Positions 46,542 through 56,148 of a stretch of 64,000 bases of DNA are shown here, in pieces. The DNA is taken from assembly GCA_018660685.1 (NCBI GenBank), contig JABJJW010000024.1, positions 124,001-188,000 on the forward strand, given 5' to 3'. The stretch is from Flavobacteriales bacterium. Its GTDB lineage: Bacteria > Bacteroidota > Bacteroidia > Flavobacteriales_G > Salibacteraceae. The position numbers and the translations under genes are program-made. Below the pieces are notes generated by a model. The model was not told where the DNA came from, made no database searches, and saw only the letters and a program-made list of their open reading frames with translations. How positions within the stretch are numbered: the stretch's first letter is position 1; every line of letters begins with the position of its first letter.

Positions 46542-47763
46542 GCGCGGTGCTTACTTTTTCAGAAAGCTCAATTTTTCCAGGATATGCGATCAGAGCGGCT
46601 TTCAAGACTTCAATTGCCAACAAAAGCTTTGATTGCTCCAGGACATAGGCGAGACGAACCTCTCTTGCACCGAGGCCTGGAGTGGCGTAAAAGCCAGCAG
46701 CTGGCGCCATCATCACCGTCGCTCCTTTGTGTTCGAAGCTTTCTAATATCCATTGACAGAAGATTTCGGCGCTGTCAACAGGAAGTTCAGCCATGGCGTA
46801 AAATGCTCCGCCAGGTTTAGGACAGGTTACTCCTGAAATTGAGTTTAAACCATCGACGAGCAAATCTCGTCGCTCCAAATATTCTTCTATCACATCGGTG
46901 AAGTAGGAATCAGGGGTTTTTAGTGCGGCTTCTCCAGCAATTTGGCCCAGAGTAGGCGGACTTAATCTCGCTTGGGCAAACTTCAATGCGGTGTTCATTA
47001 CATTTCTATTCCTCGAAATCATCGCGCCAACACGAGCCCCGCACATACTGTATCGCTTAGAAACAGAATCTACAACGACTGCATGCCTTTCAAGACCTTC
47101 CAAATTCAAGATGCTGAAGTGCTCGCGACCATCGTAGCAAAACTCTCTGTAGACTTCATCTGCAAAAAGAAAAAGGTCATTCTCCACCACAATTTGCTTC
47201 AAAGTTTCAAGCTCATTCTTTGTATAGAGGTAGCCTGTTGGATTGCCAGGATTGCAAATAATAATCCCTCTTGTTCGTGCGGTGATCAACTCACGAAACT
47301 TCTCGATTGGAGGAAGCGCATAGCTGTCCTTGAGGTAGGTCGTAATCGGCCGAAGCACCACGCCCGCTTCAAGGGCAAATCCATTGTAGTTAGCGTAGAA
47401 AGGTTCTGGAACAATGACTTCATCTTCTGGGTTGAAGCAGGTCATCATAGCAAAAATGATAGCTTCAGAACCTCCATTTGTTACTAGAATATCCTCAAAT
47501 GTGATGTCAATGCTGTTTTTTTGATAGTACTCAGCAAGCCCGCGACGGTATGATTCATATCCCGCAGAATGGCTGTATTCGATCACATCGCGATTAAGGT
47601 TCCTTATGGCTTCTAGAGCCACTTCAGGAGTTTTGATATCTGGTTGACCTATGTTAAGGTGGATGACCTCTTTGCCAGCGGCGATTGCCTTTTCAGCAAA
47701 CGGAACCAGCTTCCGAATCGGTGATTCGGGCATTGCAAATCCTTTCTTTGAGATGTACGGCAT
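46531..47763 (-). CDS. PLP-dependent aminotransferase (class I/II, aspartate-type)
   Basis: A 410-residue fold-type-I transaminase. It has 'LNIGQPDIKTP' at the N-terminus, 'VTNGGSEAIIFAM' for the PLP phosphate, 'ICNPGNPTGYLYT', 'FADEVYREFCYDG' and the PLP-Lys motif 'VDSVSKRYSMCGARVGAM' (about K240), followed by a C-terminal Arg in 'REVRLAY' for the substrate carboxylate. The N-terminal 'MPYISKKGFAMPESPIRKL' is a common Bacteroidota form. Substrate (aspartate, methionine or aromatic amino acids) is uncertain. Promoter TAtcTTTG lies 23 nt upstream. Confidence 0.88.
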   Translation of the reverse strand: MPYISKKGFAMPESPIRKLVPFAEKAIAAGKEVIHLNIGQPDIKTPEVALEAIRNLNRDVIEYSHSAGYESYRRGLAEYYQKNSIDITFEDILVTNGGSEAIIFAMMTCFNPEDEVIVPEPFYANYNGFALEAGVVLRPITTYLKDSYALPPIEKFRELITARTRGIIICNPGNPTGYLYTKNELETLKQIVVENDLFLFADEVYREFCYDGREHFSILNLEGLERHAVVVDSVSKRYSMCGARVGAMISRNRNVMNTALKFAQARLSPPTLGQIAGEAALKTPDSYFTDVIEEYLERRDLLVDGLNSISGVTCPKPGGAFYAMAELPVDSAEIFCQWILESFEHKGATVMMAPAAGFYATPGLGAREVRLAYVLEQSKLLLAIEVLKAALIAYPGKIELSEKVSTAHGS

Positions 47764-47786
47764 ATTCTAAGTTTTTATGCGGGCGT

Positions 47787-47819
47787 CAAAGATACAATCA
47801 GGTAGAATTAGAATATCAA
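47787..47819 (-). promoter_or_regulatory. Promoter of the aminotransferase-lipoprotein operon (TTG-N22-TAtcTTTG)
   Basis: On the minus strand TATCTTTG (47787-47794) is preceded by TTG (47817-47819) at 22 nt. The start codon is 23 nt downstream of the box. Confidence 0.55.
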
Positions 47820-47835
47820 TCTCAATTATAGAGAC

Positions 47836-47867
47836 AAAAAAAAGCCCTCCACAAGAGTGAAAGGCTT
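47836..47867 (-). terminator. Rho-independent terminator after the DUF1573 gene
   Basis: On the minus strand AAGCCTTTCAC pairs with GTGGAGGGCTT (11 bp, two G-T pairs, loop TCTT), followed by eight T. It is 24 nt after the stop at 47891. Confidence 0.88.
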
Positions 47868-47890
47868 TTCAAATACGATTTGAAGATTTT

Positions 47891-48325
47891 CTAGTTGGCA
47901 GATGGAGCCATCGTAGGTTCTTTGACTGGCATAGCTGATTCATCAGCTTTTGGTGCCTGCTCAATGTGACCTTTGATGCGAATCATCTTCGTTGGCGAAT
48001 TCTCTGCGTTTGAAGTGATCGTTACTGACTTGTTGATTGGACCAACTCGCTTGCTGTCATACTTCACCTTGATGATGTTAGACTGACCTGGAGCAATCGG
48101 TTCGCGTGGCCACTCAGGAACGGTACATCCGCAAGATCCTTTAGCATTAGAGATGATTAGGGGCTCACTTCCTGTGTTGGTGAACTTAAACTCAGTGGAT
48201 GCATCTCCGTGTTGCTTCATTCGACCGAAGTCATGAACGCTTTTCTCGAACTCGACATCAGCTTGAGCAAATGCTCCGACTGACATAATCATCACTGCCG
48301 CCAATACTGTAAAAATCTTCTTCAT
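47891..48325 (-). CDS. DUF1573 domain secreted protein
   Basis: A 144-residue exported protein with signal peptide 'MKKIFTVLAAVMIMSVGAFAQ' and one Ig-like DUF1573 domain ('VHDFGRMKQHGDASTEFKFTNTGSEPLIISNAKGSCGCTVPEWP'). The CGC motif after 'GS' is the family hallmark. A Ser/Pro/Glu-rich tail ends the protein. The ORF track extends to 48469, but that part overlaps the upstream gene, and ATG 48325 with its TAaaTTTG box is preferred. Function is unknown; such proteins are abundant in Bacteroidota. Confidence 0.88.
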   Translation of the reverse strand: MKKIFTVLAAVMIMSVGAFAQADVEFEKSVHDFGRMKQHGDASTEFKFTNTGSEPLIISNAKGSCGCTVPEWPREPIAPGQSNIIKVKYDSKRVGPINKSVTITSNAENSPTKMIRIKGHIEQAPKADESAMPVKEPTMAPSAN

Positions 48326-48346
48326 GGTTGTTGTTTTTTCTTCGAA

Positions 48347-48354
48347 CAAATTTA
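48347..48354 (-). promoter_or_regulatory. -7 box TAaaTTTG for the DUF1573 gene
   Basis: The minus strand reads TAAATTTG 21 nt before the start codon at 48325. No TTG at -33 is evident. Confidence 0.5.
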
Positions 48355-48444
48355 AGGCTGAATCCGGCCGTCTGGATACGTTTAACAGAATGTTAGGACT
48401 TTTAAAACTTGTGCAGACATATATAAAGTGCTCGCGGCAATGGC

Positions 48445-50511
48445 TTAAACCTTCACCCCTATAACACACACATCATCGATTTGCTCGAGGCTACCACGCC
48501 AAGATTCAAACTCCTTTTCAAGTAGATCGTGTTGTTGATCGATCGGTTTTTGGGACATGGCAACCAAGGTTGATTTGAATTTCCCACTCTTATACTTCTT
48601 GCCTCGTTCTCCGCCAAACTGATCGGGATAACCGTCGCTGAAGGTGTAGATCGTGTCTCCTTGATTAAGTTGAATTCGATGGGTCGTAAACGGCGTCTCA
48701 ATACCGTATTTCCCAATAGGCTGTTTATCCGCTTTAATTTCTTCGATTTCCGTTGCATTCTCGCGTACAATCCATAATGGATTATGTGCTCCGGCCCAGA
48801 TTAGCTCGTTGGATTTAGTGTTTAGTGCACAGAGGGAAATGTCCATTCCGTCTTTCACTTCTTCTTCACTCTTTTCGAACTCCTTTATGACCAGCTCTCT
48901 TGTTTTGTCCAGAATCTTACCAGGTTCTCGCAATCCGAACTCTCGGACACAACGGTTAAGCCCGTTCACGCAAATGACCGATACCATCGCCCCAGGAACA
49001 CCGTGGCCTGTACAGTCCGCAGCAGCAAAGTACACCACATTATCAATGGTCTCCATCCAATAGAAGTCTCCGGCTACGATGTCTTTCGGTATGTAGAGAA
49101 TGAAGCTGTTCTCTAAATGTTCTTTAACGAGCCGTTTTGGAGGGAGAATGGCGCTTTGAATGCGCTTAGCGTAGGATATTGAGTCGGTTATTTCCCTGTT
49201 TTTTTCTTCAAGCTCGCTATGTTGTAGTTCGATCTCTTCTTTTTGAGCTGTGATTGCTTTGTTCAATCGATTGCGGGCAATATTGCTCCGCACGATATAG
49301 AAAATCATTACAAAGAAGACAAGTAACCCAAGGATCAACCAAATCATGGTCGATTTGACTGTTTCTAGTTCTTCGGTTCGCTCTTGAATGCCTTCGTCCG
49401 TCAGTTGTTTTTCTTCTTCTAATAATGCAATCTCTTTCTCTCTCGCTGCTGCTTCATATTTTGAATTGACCTCGGCTATTATCGCTGCGAAATTGTCGGG
49501 ATGTTTTGCAGCGATCTCATTCAACATGGTTTCCAACGCGAGATTCTCTTGTTGTATGATTTCATGTTTAACCGTCCACAATGAACCAATGACCACCGAT
49601 AGAGGAACGTATCGAAACATGTAAGTTTCCCAGGTGATGGTTTTCTTATCCCATTTATCATATCGATCTCGCGTGTCTATTGTGAGGTCTTCATCAAGCA
49701 TCGAACGCTGATTTTCATCAAAGAGTGACTTTACAAAAGCAGAGTGATCGTCTAAACTGGATCGAAGCTTTTCGCCGTGTCGTCCATCGATGAGTAGATG
49801 ATTGGGAATATCGTAGTTGTCTCTACCTTCAATTTCTCCAATCCACATGGTATCGGCTTGTTCGATAGGTATACCATCTGTTTCAGAGATCAAGAAATTG
49901 ATTAGGGTATCAATGGAATGAATTAGCTCTCTGGATTGATTATGTAATAGAACTGCGGAATTCTTTCCGTCTGCATTGGATAGATGGGAAATTGATTCAA
50001 TTAATTTGTCTGATCTCAATGAACTTTTTTCAATTAACTCACCTTGCTTGACCAATGCAAGATCATAGCTGTCAAGCATTCTCTTACTTACTTGCCCAGA
50101 CATATAGATCTTAAAAAGCATGATAATCAGACCGCCGATGACAATCGTGAAGAAATATTCCTCTCTGTTTTGCCTTTGTTTGAACCCGTAATAAATATAG
50201 CTGGGAAGGTAGAATAGGGTGAACGTTCCGAAAAAGAAGTAGGCAATAAGTGGGGAGCCTGGCCAGTGCATGACCTTAAATATTGCTGCCATCGACAACG
50301 CGGTTAAGGTTACATACTCGATGATCGAAAACAGCCGAGGACGATCTGACTTAAGCCGAGCTTGTAACCTCAGCGGGGCAAAGAACGCTACCAGAAGAAA
50401 GGTCGTAAGAATGAAGAGGATTCCTGCCCCTGGCAAATGGTAGGATTTAAGGAATGTTGCAATTATGTATAGTCCTAGTGCAACTAAACCAATTATGTTA
50501 TACGTCCTCAT
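48445..50511 (-). CDS. Membrane-bound SpoIIE-type PP2C phosphatase
   Basis: A 688-residue sensor phosphatase. The N-terminus has about five TM helices (1-145), followed by an extracytoplasmic helical domain (about 145-385), another TM ('TMIWLILGLLVFFVMIFYIVRS', about 388), a coiled coil ('EEIELQHSELEEKNREITD') and a C-terminal PP2C/SpoIIE domain. Metal motifs are intact: 'IVAGDFYW', 'ADCTGHGVPGAMVS', 'DGMDISLCA', 'FSDGYPDQFGG' and 'IDDVCVIGVKV'. It probably controls an anti-sigma-factor antagonist or a response regulator, but no partner gene is adjacent. The conserved 'SISYAKRIQSAILPP' leads into the catalytic domain. Confidence 0.85.
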   Translation of the reverse strand: MRTYNIIGLVALGLYIIATFLKSYHLPGAGILFILTTFLLVAFFAPLRLQARLKSDRPRLFSIIEYVTLTALSMAAIFKVMHWPGSPLIAYFFFGTFTLFYLPSYIYYGFKQRQNREEYFFTIVIGGLIIMLFKIYMSGQVSKRMLDSYDLALVKQGELIEKSSLRSDKLIESISHLSNADGKNSAVLLHNQSRELIHSIDTLINFLISETDGIPIEQADTMWIGEIEGRDNYDIPNHLLIDGRHGEKLRSSLDDHSAFVKSLFDENQRSMLDEDLTIDTRDRYDKWDKKTITWETYMFRYVPLSVVIGSLWTVKHEIIQQENLALETMLNEIAAKHPDNFAAIIAEVNSKYEAAAREKEIALLEEEKQLTDEGIQERTEELETVKSTMIWLILGLLVFFVMIFYIVRSNIARNRLNKAITAQKEEIELQHSELEEKNREITDSISYAKRIQSAILPPKRLVKEHLENSFILYIPKDIVAGDFYWMETIDNVVYFAAADCTGHGVPGAMVSVICVNGLNRCVREFGLREPGKILDKTRELVIKEFEKSEEEVKDGMDISLCALNTKSNELIWAGAHNPLWIVRENATEIEEIKADKQPIGKYGIETPFTTHRIQLNQGDTIYTFSDGYPDQFGGERGKKYKSGKFKSTLVAMSQKPIDQQHDLLEKEFESWRGSLEQIDDVCVIGVKV

Positions 50512-50579
50512 GCCTCAATCATAAACAAATTGAGTCAATTCTTAGGCCTTCACGGTACTGTTTTGCCTCTGTCAATAAC

Positions 50580-50587
50580 TACATTTG
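50580..50587 (+). promoter_or_regulatory. -7 box TAcaTTTG for valS
   Basis: TACATTTG is 25 nt before the valS ATG; CTG at 50558-50560 sits 19 nt upstream as an imperfect -33 element. Confidence 0.5.
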
Positions 50588-50612
50588 CGGCTTTATTTTT
50601 TAGCGTCACAGC

Positions 50613-53225
50613 ATGAGCGAATTGTCATCGAAATACAATCCAGGAGAGGTCGAAGGAAAGTGGTATCAGCACTGGATGGAGAAGGATTATTTTTCTTCTA
50701 AACCAGATCCATCTAAGGAGCCATTCACAGTCGTAATACCGCCTCCAAATGTGACAGGTATCCTCCATATGGGGCATATGCTTAACAATACTATTCAGGA
50801 CATTCTGATTCGGAAGGCGCGGCTCGAAGGAAAAAATGCCTGCTGGGTTCCTGGAATGGATCATGCTTCCATTGCAACCGAAGCGAAGGTGGTGAAGCGA
50901 CTGCGGGATCAAGGAATCAAGAAAAGTGATATTGGAAGAGATGAATTCCTGAAGCATGCGTGGGAATGGAAGGAAGAATTCGGTGGCGTGATTCTCGAAC
51001 AGCTGAAGAAGTTAGGAGCGAGCTGCGATTGGAATCGGACCCGCTTCACAATGGATGAGAAATACTATGATAGTGTCATCGATACCTTCAATGACCTCTA
51101 TGCAAAGGGCTTGATTTACCGAGGTTACCGGATGGTGAACTGGGATCCGGAGGCACTTACAGCTGTTTCAGATGAGGAGGTGCTTCACACAGAAGAAAGC
51201 AGCAAATTATATCACGTTCGTTACAAGGTTTCCGGTACGGATGAATATGCGACCATTGCGACGACAAGGCCAGAGACTATTTTAGGTGATACCGCCATTT
51301 GTATCCATCCTGAAGACGAACGATACACACACCTTCATGGCAAGAAAGCCGTTGTTCCAATCGTCAATCGAGAGATCCCGATTATCCTCGATGACTACGT
51401 TGATCGCGAGTTTGGAACTGGATGTCTAAAGGTCACACCTGCTCATGACACGAATGACTACGATCTCGGACAAAAGCATGGTCTTGAAACAATCGAGATT
51501 CTGAATGCAAACGGGACCATGAGCGAAGCTGCTCAGGTTTTAGTTGGCCAGGACCGATTCGAGGCGCGGAAGAACATTATTCCACTTCTCGAGGAGAATG
51601 GAAATTTGGTGAAAACCGAAGATTACCAGAATAAATTAGGCCGCTCCGAGCGCACCAACTCGATCATTGAACCAAGACTTTCCAAACAATGGTTCGTGAC
51701 GATGGAAGATTTGGCGAAACCAGCCTTGGATGCGGTGGAGTCAGGAGATGTCAAATTCTACCCAAAGAAATTTCAGAACACCTACAAGCATTGGATGACC
51801 AACATCAAAGATTGGTGCATCAGTCGCCAGCTTTGGTGGGGGCATCGGATTCCAGCATGGTACTTTGGTGAAGGGGATGACAATTGTGTAGTGGCAAAGA
51901 ATGCCGAGGAGGCATTGGAAAAAGCACAGAAGTTAGACGCTTCTCTCACTTCATCTGATTTACGTCAAGACGAAGACGTGGTAGATACATGGTTCAGCTC
52001 ATGGCTGTGGCCAATTAGCGTATTTGATGGATTCTACGATCGCAAGGAACTGGACTACTATTATCCAACGGGCGACTTGGTGACTGCACCAGACATCATC
52101 TTCTTTTGGGTCGCAAGAATGATCATGGCGGGCTACGAATTCGAGAACAAGCGCCCATTTGAGAATGTCTATTTCACGGGTATAATCCGTGACAAGCAAG
52201 GTCGAAAAATGTCCAAGTCACTTGGGAATTCTCCAGATCCGCTGGAGCTAATCGAGAAGTACAGCGCCGATGGCGTCCGTCTAGGCTTATTGATGACGGC
52301 ACCAGCCGGAAACGATATTCCTTTTGATGATGCCATTTGTGAACAAGGAAGAAATTTCACAAACAAGATTTGGAATGCACTCCGACTTGTTAAAGGCTGG
52401 GAAGTAGAGGATAAGGCCCAACCAAGCGTGAATGTTGATGCCATTGAGTGGCTCCGCAATCGAATTTCTAAGGAGATTGAACTTATCAATTCAAATTACT
52501 CAAAGTACAGGTTGAACGGTGTTGCTTTGAGCATTTACAAACTCGTTTGGGATGAATTCTGTTCTTGGTACTTGGAGGCGATCAAACCTGCGTATCAGGA
52601 CTCTATCGACCGCGTTACGTATGAGGCCACTCTTGATCTTTTTGAAGAAATGATGATTCTCCTACATCCGATAATGCCATTCATCTCGGAAGAAGTTTAC
52701 CAGAGTCTAAAGGACAGGGAGGATGGTGACTGCGTTATTGTTGCTCGTTGGCCAGAGTCTCAGTCTGTAAATTCAGAAGTGATCGAATCATTTGAATTGG
52801 CGAAGTCGATTATTACCGAGGTGAGATCGGTGAGGGCAGGAAAGAACCTCAGTCCAAAGGAAGCGCTGGAAGTGCTTTATTCAGGTGCAGATGGGTTTCA
52901 GCAGGAAGAGGTGATCTCAAAGTTGGCTAATGTGACTCTGGATGGGGAAAAGACTTTTGATGGACCTTCAGCTAGTTTTATTGTTGGTACGATCGACTTT
53001 ACATTGCCTCTCGAGGGGCTCATTGACTCGGATGCTGAGATGGACAAGCTCACTGAAGAGCTAAAATATCAGGAAGGGTTTTTGAAATCTGTAGACAAGA
53101 AGCTGAGCAATGAGCGCTTCGTGAGCAATGCTCCTGAGCAAGTTGTTGATTCAGAGAAAAGAAAGAAAGCAGATGCTGAATCTCGAATAGCATCCATCAA
53201 AGAGAAGCTAGCTTCCATGAGCTAA
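50613..53225 (+). CDS. valS: Valyl-tRNA synthetase
   Basis: The 870-residue class I synthetase that charges tRNA-Val. It has the HIGH-type motif in 'PNVTGILHMGHMLNN' (about 47-61), the CP1 editing domain ('TTRPETILGDTAICIHP'), 'WWGHRIPAWYFGE', and KMSKS in 'QGRKMSKSLGNSPDP' (about 530). An anticodon-binding domain and a C-terminal coiled coil ('DKLTEELKYQEGFLKSVDKK') complete the family order. Length matches bacterial ValRS. It is monocistronic and convergent with a gene remnant. Confidence 0.97.
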   Translation: MSELSSKYNPGEVEGKWYQHWMEKDYFSSKPDPSKEPFTVVIPPPNVTGILHMGHMLNNTIQDILIRKARLEGKNACWVPGMDHASIATEAKVVKRLRDQGIKKSDIGRDEFLKHAWEWKEEFGGVILEQLKKLGASCDWNRTRFTMDEKYYDSVIDTFNDLYAKGLIYRGYRMVNWDPEALTAVSDEEVLHTEESSKLYHVRYKVSGTDEYATIATTRPETILGDTAICIHPEDERYTHLHGKKAVVPIVNREIPIILDDYVDREFGTGCLKVTPAHDTNDYDLGQKHGLETIEILNANGTMSEAAQVLVGQDRFEARKNIIPLLEENGNLVKTEDYQNKLGRSERTNSIIEPRLSKQWFVTMEDLAKPALDAVESGDVKFYPKKFQNTYKHWMTNIKDWCISRQLWWGHRIPAWYFGEGDDNCVVAKNAEEALEKAQKLDASLTSSDLRQDEDVVDTWFSSWLWPISVFDGFYDRKELDYYYPTGDLVTAPDIIFFWVARMIMAGYEFENKRPFENVYFTGIIRDKQGRKMSKSLGNSPDPLELIEKYSADGVRLGLLMTAPAGNDIPFDDAICEQGRNFTNKIWNALRLVKGWEVEDKAQPSVNVDAIEWLRNRISKEIELINSNYSKYRLNGVALSIYKLVWDEFCSWYLEAIKPAYQDSIDRVTYEATLDLFEEMMILLHPIMPFISEEVYQSLKDREDGDCVIVARWPESQSVNSEVIESFELAKSIITEVRSVRAGKNLSPKEALEVLYSGADGFQQEEVISKLANVTLDGEKTFDGPSASFIVGTIDFTLPLEGLIDSDAEMDKLTEELKYQEGFLKSVDKKLSNERFVSNAPEQVVDSEKRKKADAESRIASIKEKLASMS

Positions 53226-53232
53226 AGGAGTA

Positions 53233-53880
53233 CTACTCCAAATCTTCCATGAGTATTTCAAAAAGCTTGATGTAATCATTCAAGGTGACGATGCCGACTA
53301 ATTTGTTCTCATGAAGGACTGGCAAACTACCGATTTCCTTCTCCTTCATTAATCGATAGGCATCGATCGTACTCGTCTCTGGGGCCGTAGTGATTGGGTT
53401 TTCAATCATCGCTTGCTTAACGGTAAAGCTGAAATCATGCTTCTTCTCAGCAGCGAGAAAGGACAATATTCGATCTGAAGTAATCAGACTAATAACTCCA
53501 CCTTGATTGCTCTCAACGGGAAGATGGTGGATGTTACTCCAAATCATCATGTTCTTTGCTAATTCCAGTAAATCATCCTCATGAATAGTGATCAAATCAC
53601 TCGACATGATTTGTTCCACCCTGGCATATTTACTTCTCCAGCCTCCGCCTTCCCCTTTGTGGAGAGGAGTCCATTCGTGTACGGGATTTCCCATTTTCTG
53701 TCTTTGATATATACCTTCTGTCAGAGCCACAAGCGCCTGTTCTTCAGGGCCTTCATTTTTTAAATCTGTGTAAGAGTCTAATATCCAATTACTTCCAGTT
53801 CGGTTTGATTCGACTCTTTTGCGAATGATACCTAGGTATTTCTCGATCTCTGATGAATCCATACCTGCATTTTCCAAACC
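53233..53880 (-). pseudogene. C-terminal fragment of a GCS2/CBS-domain protein
   Basis: The frame 'GLENAGMDSSEIEKYLGIIRKRVESNRTGSNW' to the stop matches the C-terminal end of Bacteroidota proteins that join a glutamate-cysteine ligase-like (GCS2) domain to a CBS pair. The CBS region ('RVEQIMSSDLITIHEDDLL', 'KQAMIENPITTAPETSTIDAYRLM') is intact. The N-terminal catalytic domain, expected to be several hundred residues, is absent. Upstream of about 53880 the sequence belongs to a different gene, so the ORF-track N-terminus (54030 to about 53890) is an out-of-frame artefact. No start codon is credible for the fragment. Confidence 0.72.
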
Positions 53881-54145
53881 GGATTGCACCAGAACTATTG
53901 GTCTTGACAAGGAAAACGTCCGTTGCTCCTGAAGATGAAAAGGATGTGCTTCCAAATGATGCGTTGCCCGAAAAGTACCCCGTAGTGTAGCTGTTGCCAC
54001 TTCCGTCGACAACAATGTCCATTCCTTCATCTACGGTAGCTCCACCTGCTTTTTGCATCCAATACTGTGAATGAAGAGAAGGGATAAATAAGACGATAAG
54101 GAGGAATAGTAGAGTTAGGCTATATGGATAGGGTTTTAGATTCAA
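53880..54145 (-). pseudogene. N-terminal fragment of an SBBP-repeat secreted protein
   Basis: The frame from TTG 54145 reads 'LLFLLIVLFIPSLHSQYWMQ', a signal peptide, then 'DIVVDGSGNSYTTGYFSGNASFGS' and 'GATDVFLVKTNSSGAI', a typical SBBP (seven-bladed propeller) start of Bacteroidota surface proteins. After about 53880 the frame becomes meaningless ('RFGKCRYGFIRD') where the GCS2/CBS fragment begins in another frame. A complete member would carry many more repeats and often a sorting domain. The TTG directly follows a stop codon and no ATG is available, a second sign of damage. Confidence 0.7.
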
Positions 54146-54289
54146 TTAGACTTATTTCGATCGGATGATTCAACACCAGTGAAATGTACAAAATCTAAGA
54201 CGAATGCCGGCATTAAATAGTTGTATCAGTATGGGCATTCGACGGAACGGTCTGGATTGGGTAGTGAGAAGAGGAGGAAATCATCTTAA

Positions 54290-55048
54290 TTAGACATATC
54301 CAGCTACCCAATAACTCAAATATCCAACCCACTCATGGATCAATACATTCCAGTAAGCTAGGGAGTTCGCGCTTGGAATGACCAAGTGGTCAATTGTAAA
54401 AATTCGAGTCCCTATGGTTGGATCGGTAGCAAAGACTACGACATCCATTCCTTGGTTTTCAAAACAAGCTTTAGCCCGCCTCATATGGAATGCAGAAGTG
54501 ACAAGTAAAATGGTTTGCTTGTCTAACCCCTCTGACTGAAGAAGTGCATTTGTATTCAATGCATTCTCATGAGTATTTCTCGATTCCGCTTCGATGAGTA
54601 CTTGTTCATGAGGAATATTCAACTCCTTCAGGAAAGTCTGTATGAATTCGGCTTCTTTCAATTCTGGATCTAAAACATATCCGGAGCCTCCACTTATAAT
54701 CAATCGTTTAACTTTTCCTTGCTCGAGGAGGCGGACGGCTTGAAATAACCGATCGCTTGATTCTCGAAAAGTTAGCCTTTCATTGGGGATAGAATAGTAT
54801 GTGTAGCCTCCGAGGACAACCGCGGTTTCGTACTCCTTTAAATCTACGTCCAAGGTAATTGGCGATTCCCATAGAAGGCTTACCTCATGCAGTAAGAATG
54901 AGTTTCCAAAAATGAAAAGGAGGGCAATGGATGTTATTCGGAGCTTTTTGGCCCATTTCTTTAGAAAGAAACTTAGCAAAAGCGTCAAGACAATCCAAGT
55001 CATCGGCATGAGAAGAAAGCTCAGAATCTTGGATAGAACGAAAAACAT
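54290..55048 (-). CDS. YdcF/ElyC (DUF218) membrane protein
   Basis: A 252-residue protein with two N-terminal TM segments ('LSFLLMPMTWIVLTLLLSFFL', 'ITSIALLFIFGNSFL') and a DUF218 domain: 'AVVLGGYTYYS', 'RLFQAVRLLEQGKVKRLIISGGSGY', 'VLIEAESRNTHENALNTN' and 'ILLVTSAFHMRRAKACFENQG'. This family (ElyC, SanA, YdcF) acts in envelope integrity. It is divergent from the heptose operon. Exact role unknown. Confidence 0.82.
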   Translation of the reverse strand: MFFVLSKILSFLLMPMTWIVLTLLLSFFLKKWAKKLRITSIALLFIFGNSFLLHEVSLLWESPITLDVDLKEYETAVVLGGYTYYSIPNERLTFRESSDRLFQAVRLLEQGKVKRLIISGGSGYVLDPELKEAEFIQTFLKELNIPHEQVLIEAESRNTHENALNTNALLQSEGLDKQTILLVTSAFHMRRAKACFENQGMDVVVFATDPTIGTRIFTIDHLVIPSANSLAYWNVLIHEWVGYLSYWVAGYV

Positions 55049-55077
55049 TGGTTAACAGTTCGTGTACACAACAAAGC

Positions 55078-55085
55078 TAAATTTG
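55078..55085 (+). promoter_or_regulatory. -7 box TAaaTTTG for the heptose operon
   Basis: TAAATTTG is 40 nt before the GTG start of the kinase gene, in the divergent spacer with ydcF. No -33 TTG at 17-23 nt. Confidence 0.45.
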
Positions 55086-55125
55086 TCCGTCTCCAATTTG
55101 GATTGAATCAGAACAAGTTTTCAAC

Positions 55126-56148
55126 GTGATATTTAGAAGCAAAGCACCACTCAGAATAGGCTTCGCCGGTGGAGGAACCGATGTTTCACCATACAGCGAT
55201 CAATTTGGCGGCGCCATCTTGAATGCAACGATTAACCTCTATGCATATGCAAGTATTGAAGAATTGGGTGAGGGGAAGATCATCATGGAAACCATGGATC
55301 GAGGAGAAGTCTTTGTTTCGAATTGGAAAGATGAACTGGAGGTAGATGGATACCTGAGCCTTCATAAAGGAGTTCATAATCGACTGGTGCGTGATGGGCA
55401 TCTCAATGGTCATGGCTATAAGCTCACCACCTATGTGGATGCTCCTGCTGGATCCGGGTTGGGAACTTCTTCAACTCTAATGACGACCATTCTAGGAGCG
55501 TACCAAGAATGGCTGAATCTTCCGTTTGGTGAATACGACACTGCCCACTTGGCTTACGAAATTGAACGCTCTGACCTTGGGATGGCGGGTGGAAAACAAG
55601 ATCAATACTCTGCAACGTTTGGTGGATTTAACTTCATGGAGTTCTACAATGAAGACAAGGTCATCGTCAATCCATTGCGGATAAAAGAGAAGTATGCGAA
55701 TGAATTGGCCCACAACTTAATCCTGCTTTATACTCAAACAAGTAGAGAATCCGCTGCCATTATCGAAATGCAGCGCAAGAATGTCAATGCGAATAACGAG
55801 CAAGCCTTAGAAGCTATGCATCAGTTGAAGAAGCAGGCGGTTCTGATGAAAGAAGCACTCCTCAAAGGTGACATGGATCATATTGGCGAAATTTTGCGTT
55901 TTGGATGGGACAATAAAAAGCGAATGGCCGAAGGAATTACCAATCCGATGATCGATGACCTCTACAGAACAGCAATGAAGAATGGTGCCAGCGGCGGCAA
56001 GATTTCAGGTGCTGGAGGAGGTGGATTCATGATGTTTTACTGTCCTCGAAATTCGAGACACGATGTCGTAAAAGCACTTGAAGAAAAAGGAGCCAAAAAT
56101 CAACTATACCAGTTTAGTAAAGAAGGACTAAGTACATGGAAAGTGTAA
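55126..56148 (+). CDS. hddA: D-glycero-alpha-D-manno-heptose 7-phosphate kinase
   Basis: A 340-residue GHMP kinase that would phosphorylate heptose 7-phosphate at C1. The N-terminus 'RSKAPLRIGFAGGGTDVSPY' is typical of HddA, followed by the GHMP ATP motif 'APAGSGLGTSSTLMTTILGAY' (about 106) and 'KISGAGGGGFMMFYCP' near the C-terminus. It starts with GTG at 55126. It overlaps gmhA by 13 nt and, with gmhA, hddC and gmhB, forms a complete GDP-heptose set, which supports the substrate call over fucose or mevalonate kinases. Confidence 0.88.
   Translation: MIFRSKAPLRIGFAGGGTDVSPYSDQFGGAILNATINLYAYASIEELGEGKIIMETMDRGEVFVSNWKDELEVDGYLSLHKGVHNRLVRDGHLNGHGYKLTTYVDAPAGSGLGTSSTLMTTILGAYQEWLNLPFGEYDTAHLAYEIERSDLGMAGGKQDQYSATFGGFNFMEFYNEDKVIVNPLRIKEKYANELAHNLILLYTQTSRESAAIIEMQRKNVNANNEQALEAMHQLKKQAVLMKEALLKGDMDHIGEILRFGWDNKKRMAEGITNPMIDDLYRTAMKNGASGGKISGAGGGGFMMFYCPRNSRHDVVKALEEKGAKNQLYQFSKEGLSTWKV

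Noticed and set aside
46972-47487. 171-aa plus-strand ORF
   Set aside because: It is the shadow of the aminotransferase gene and has no recognisable domain.
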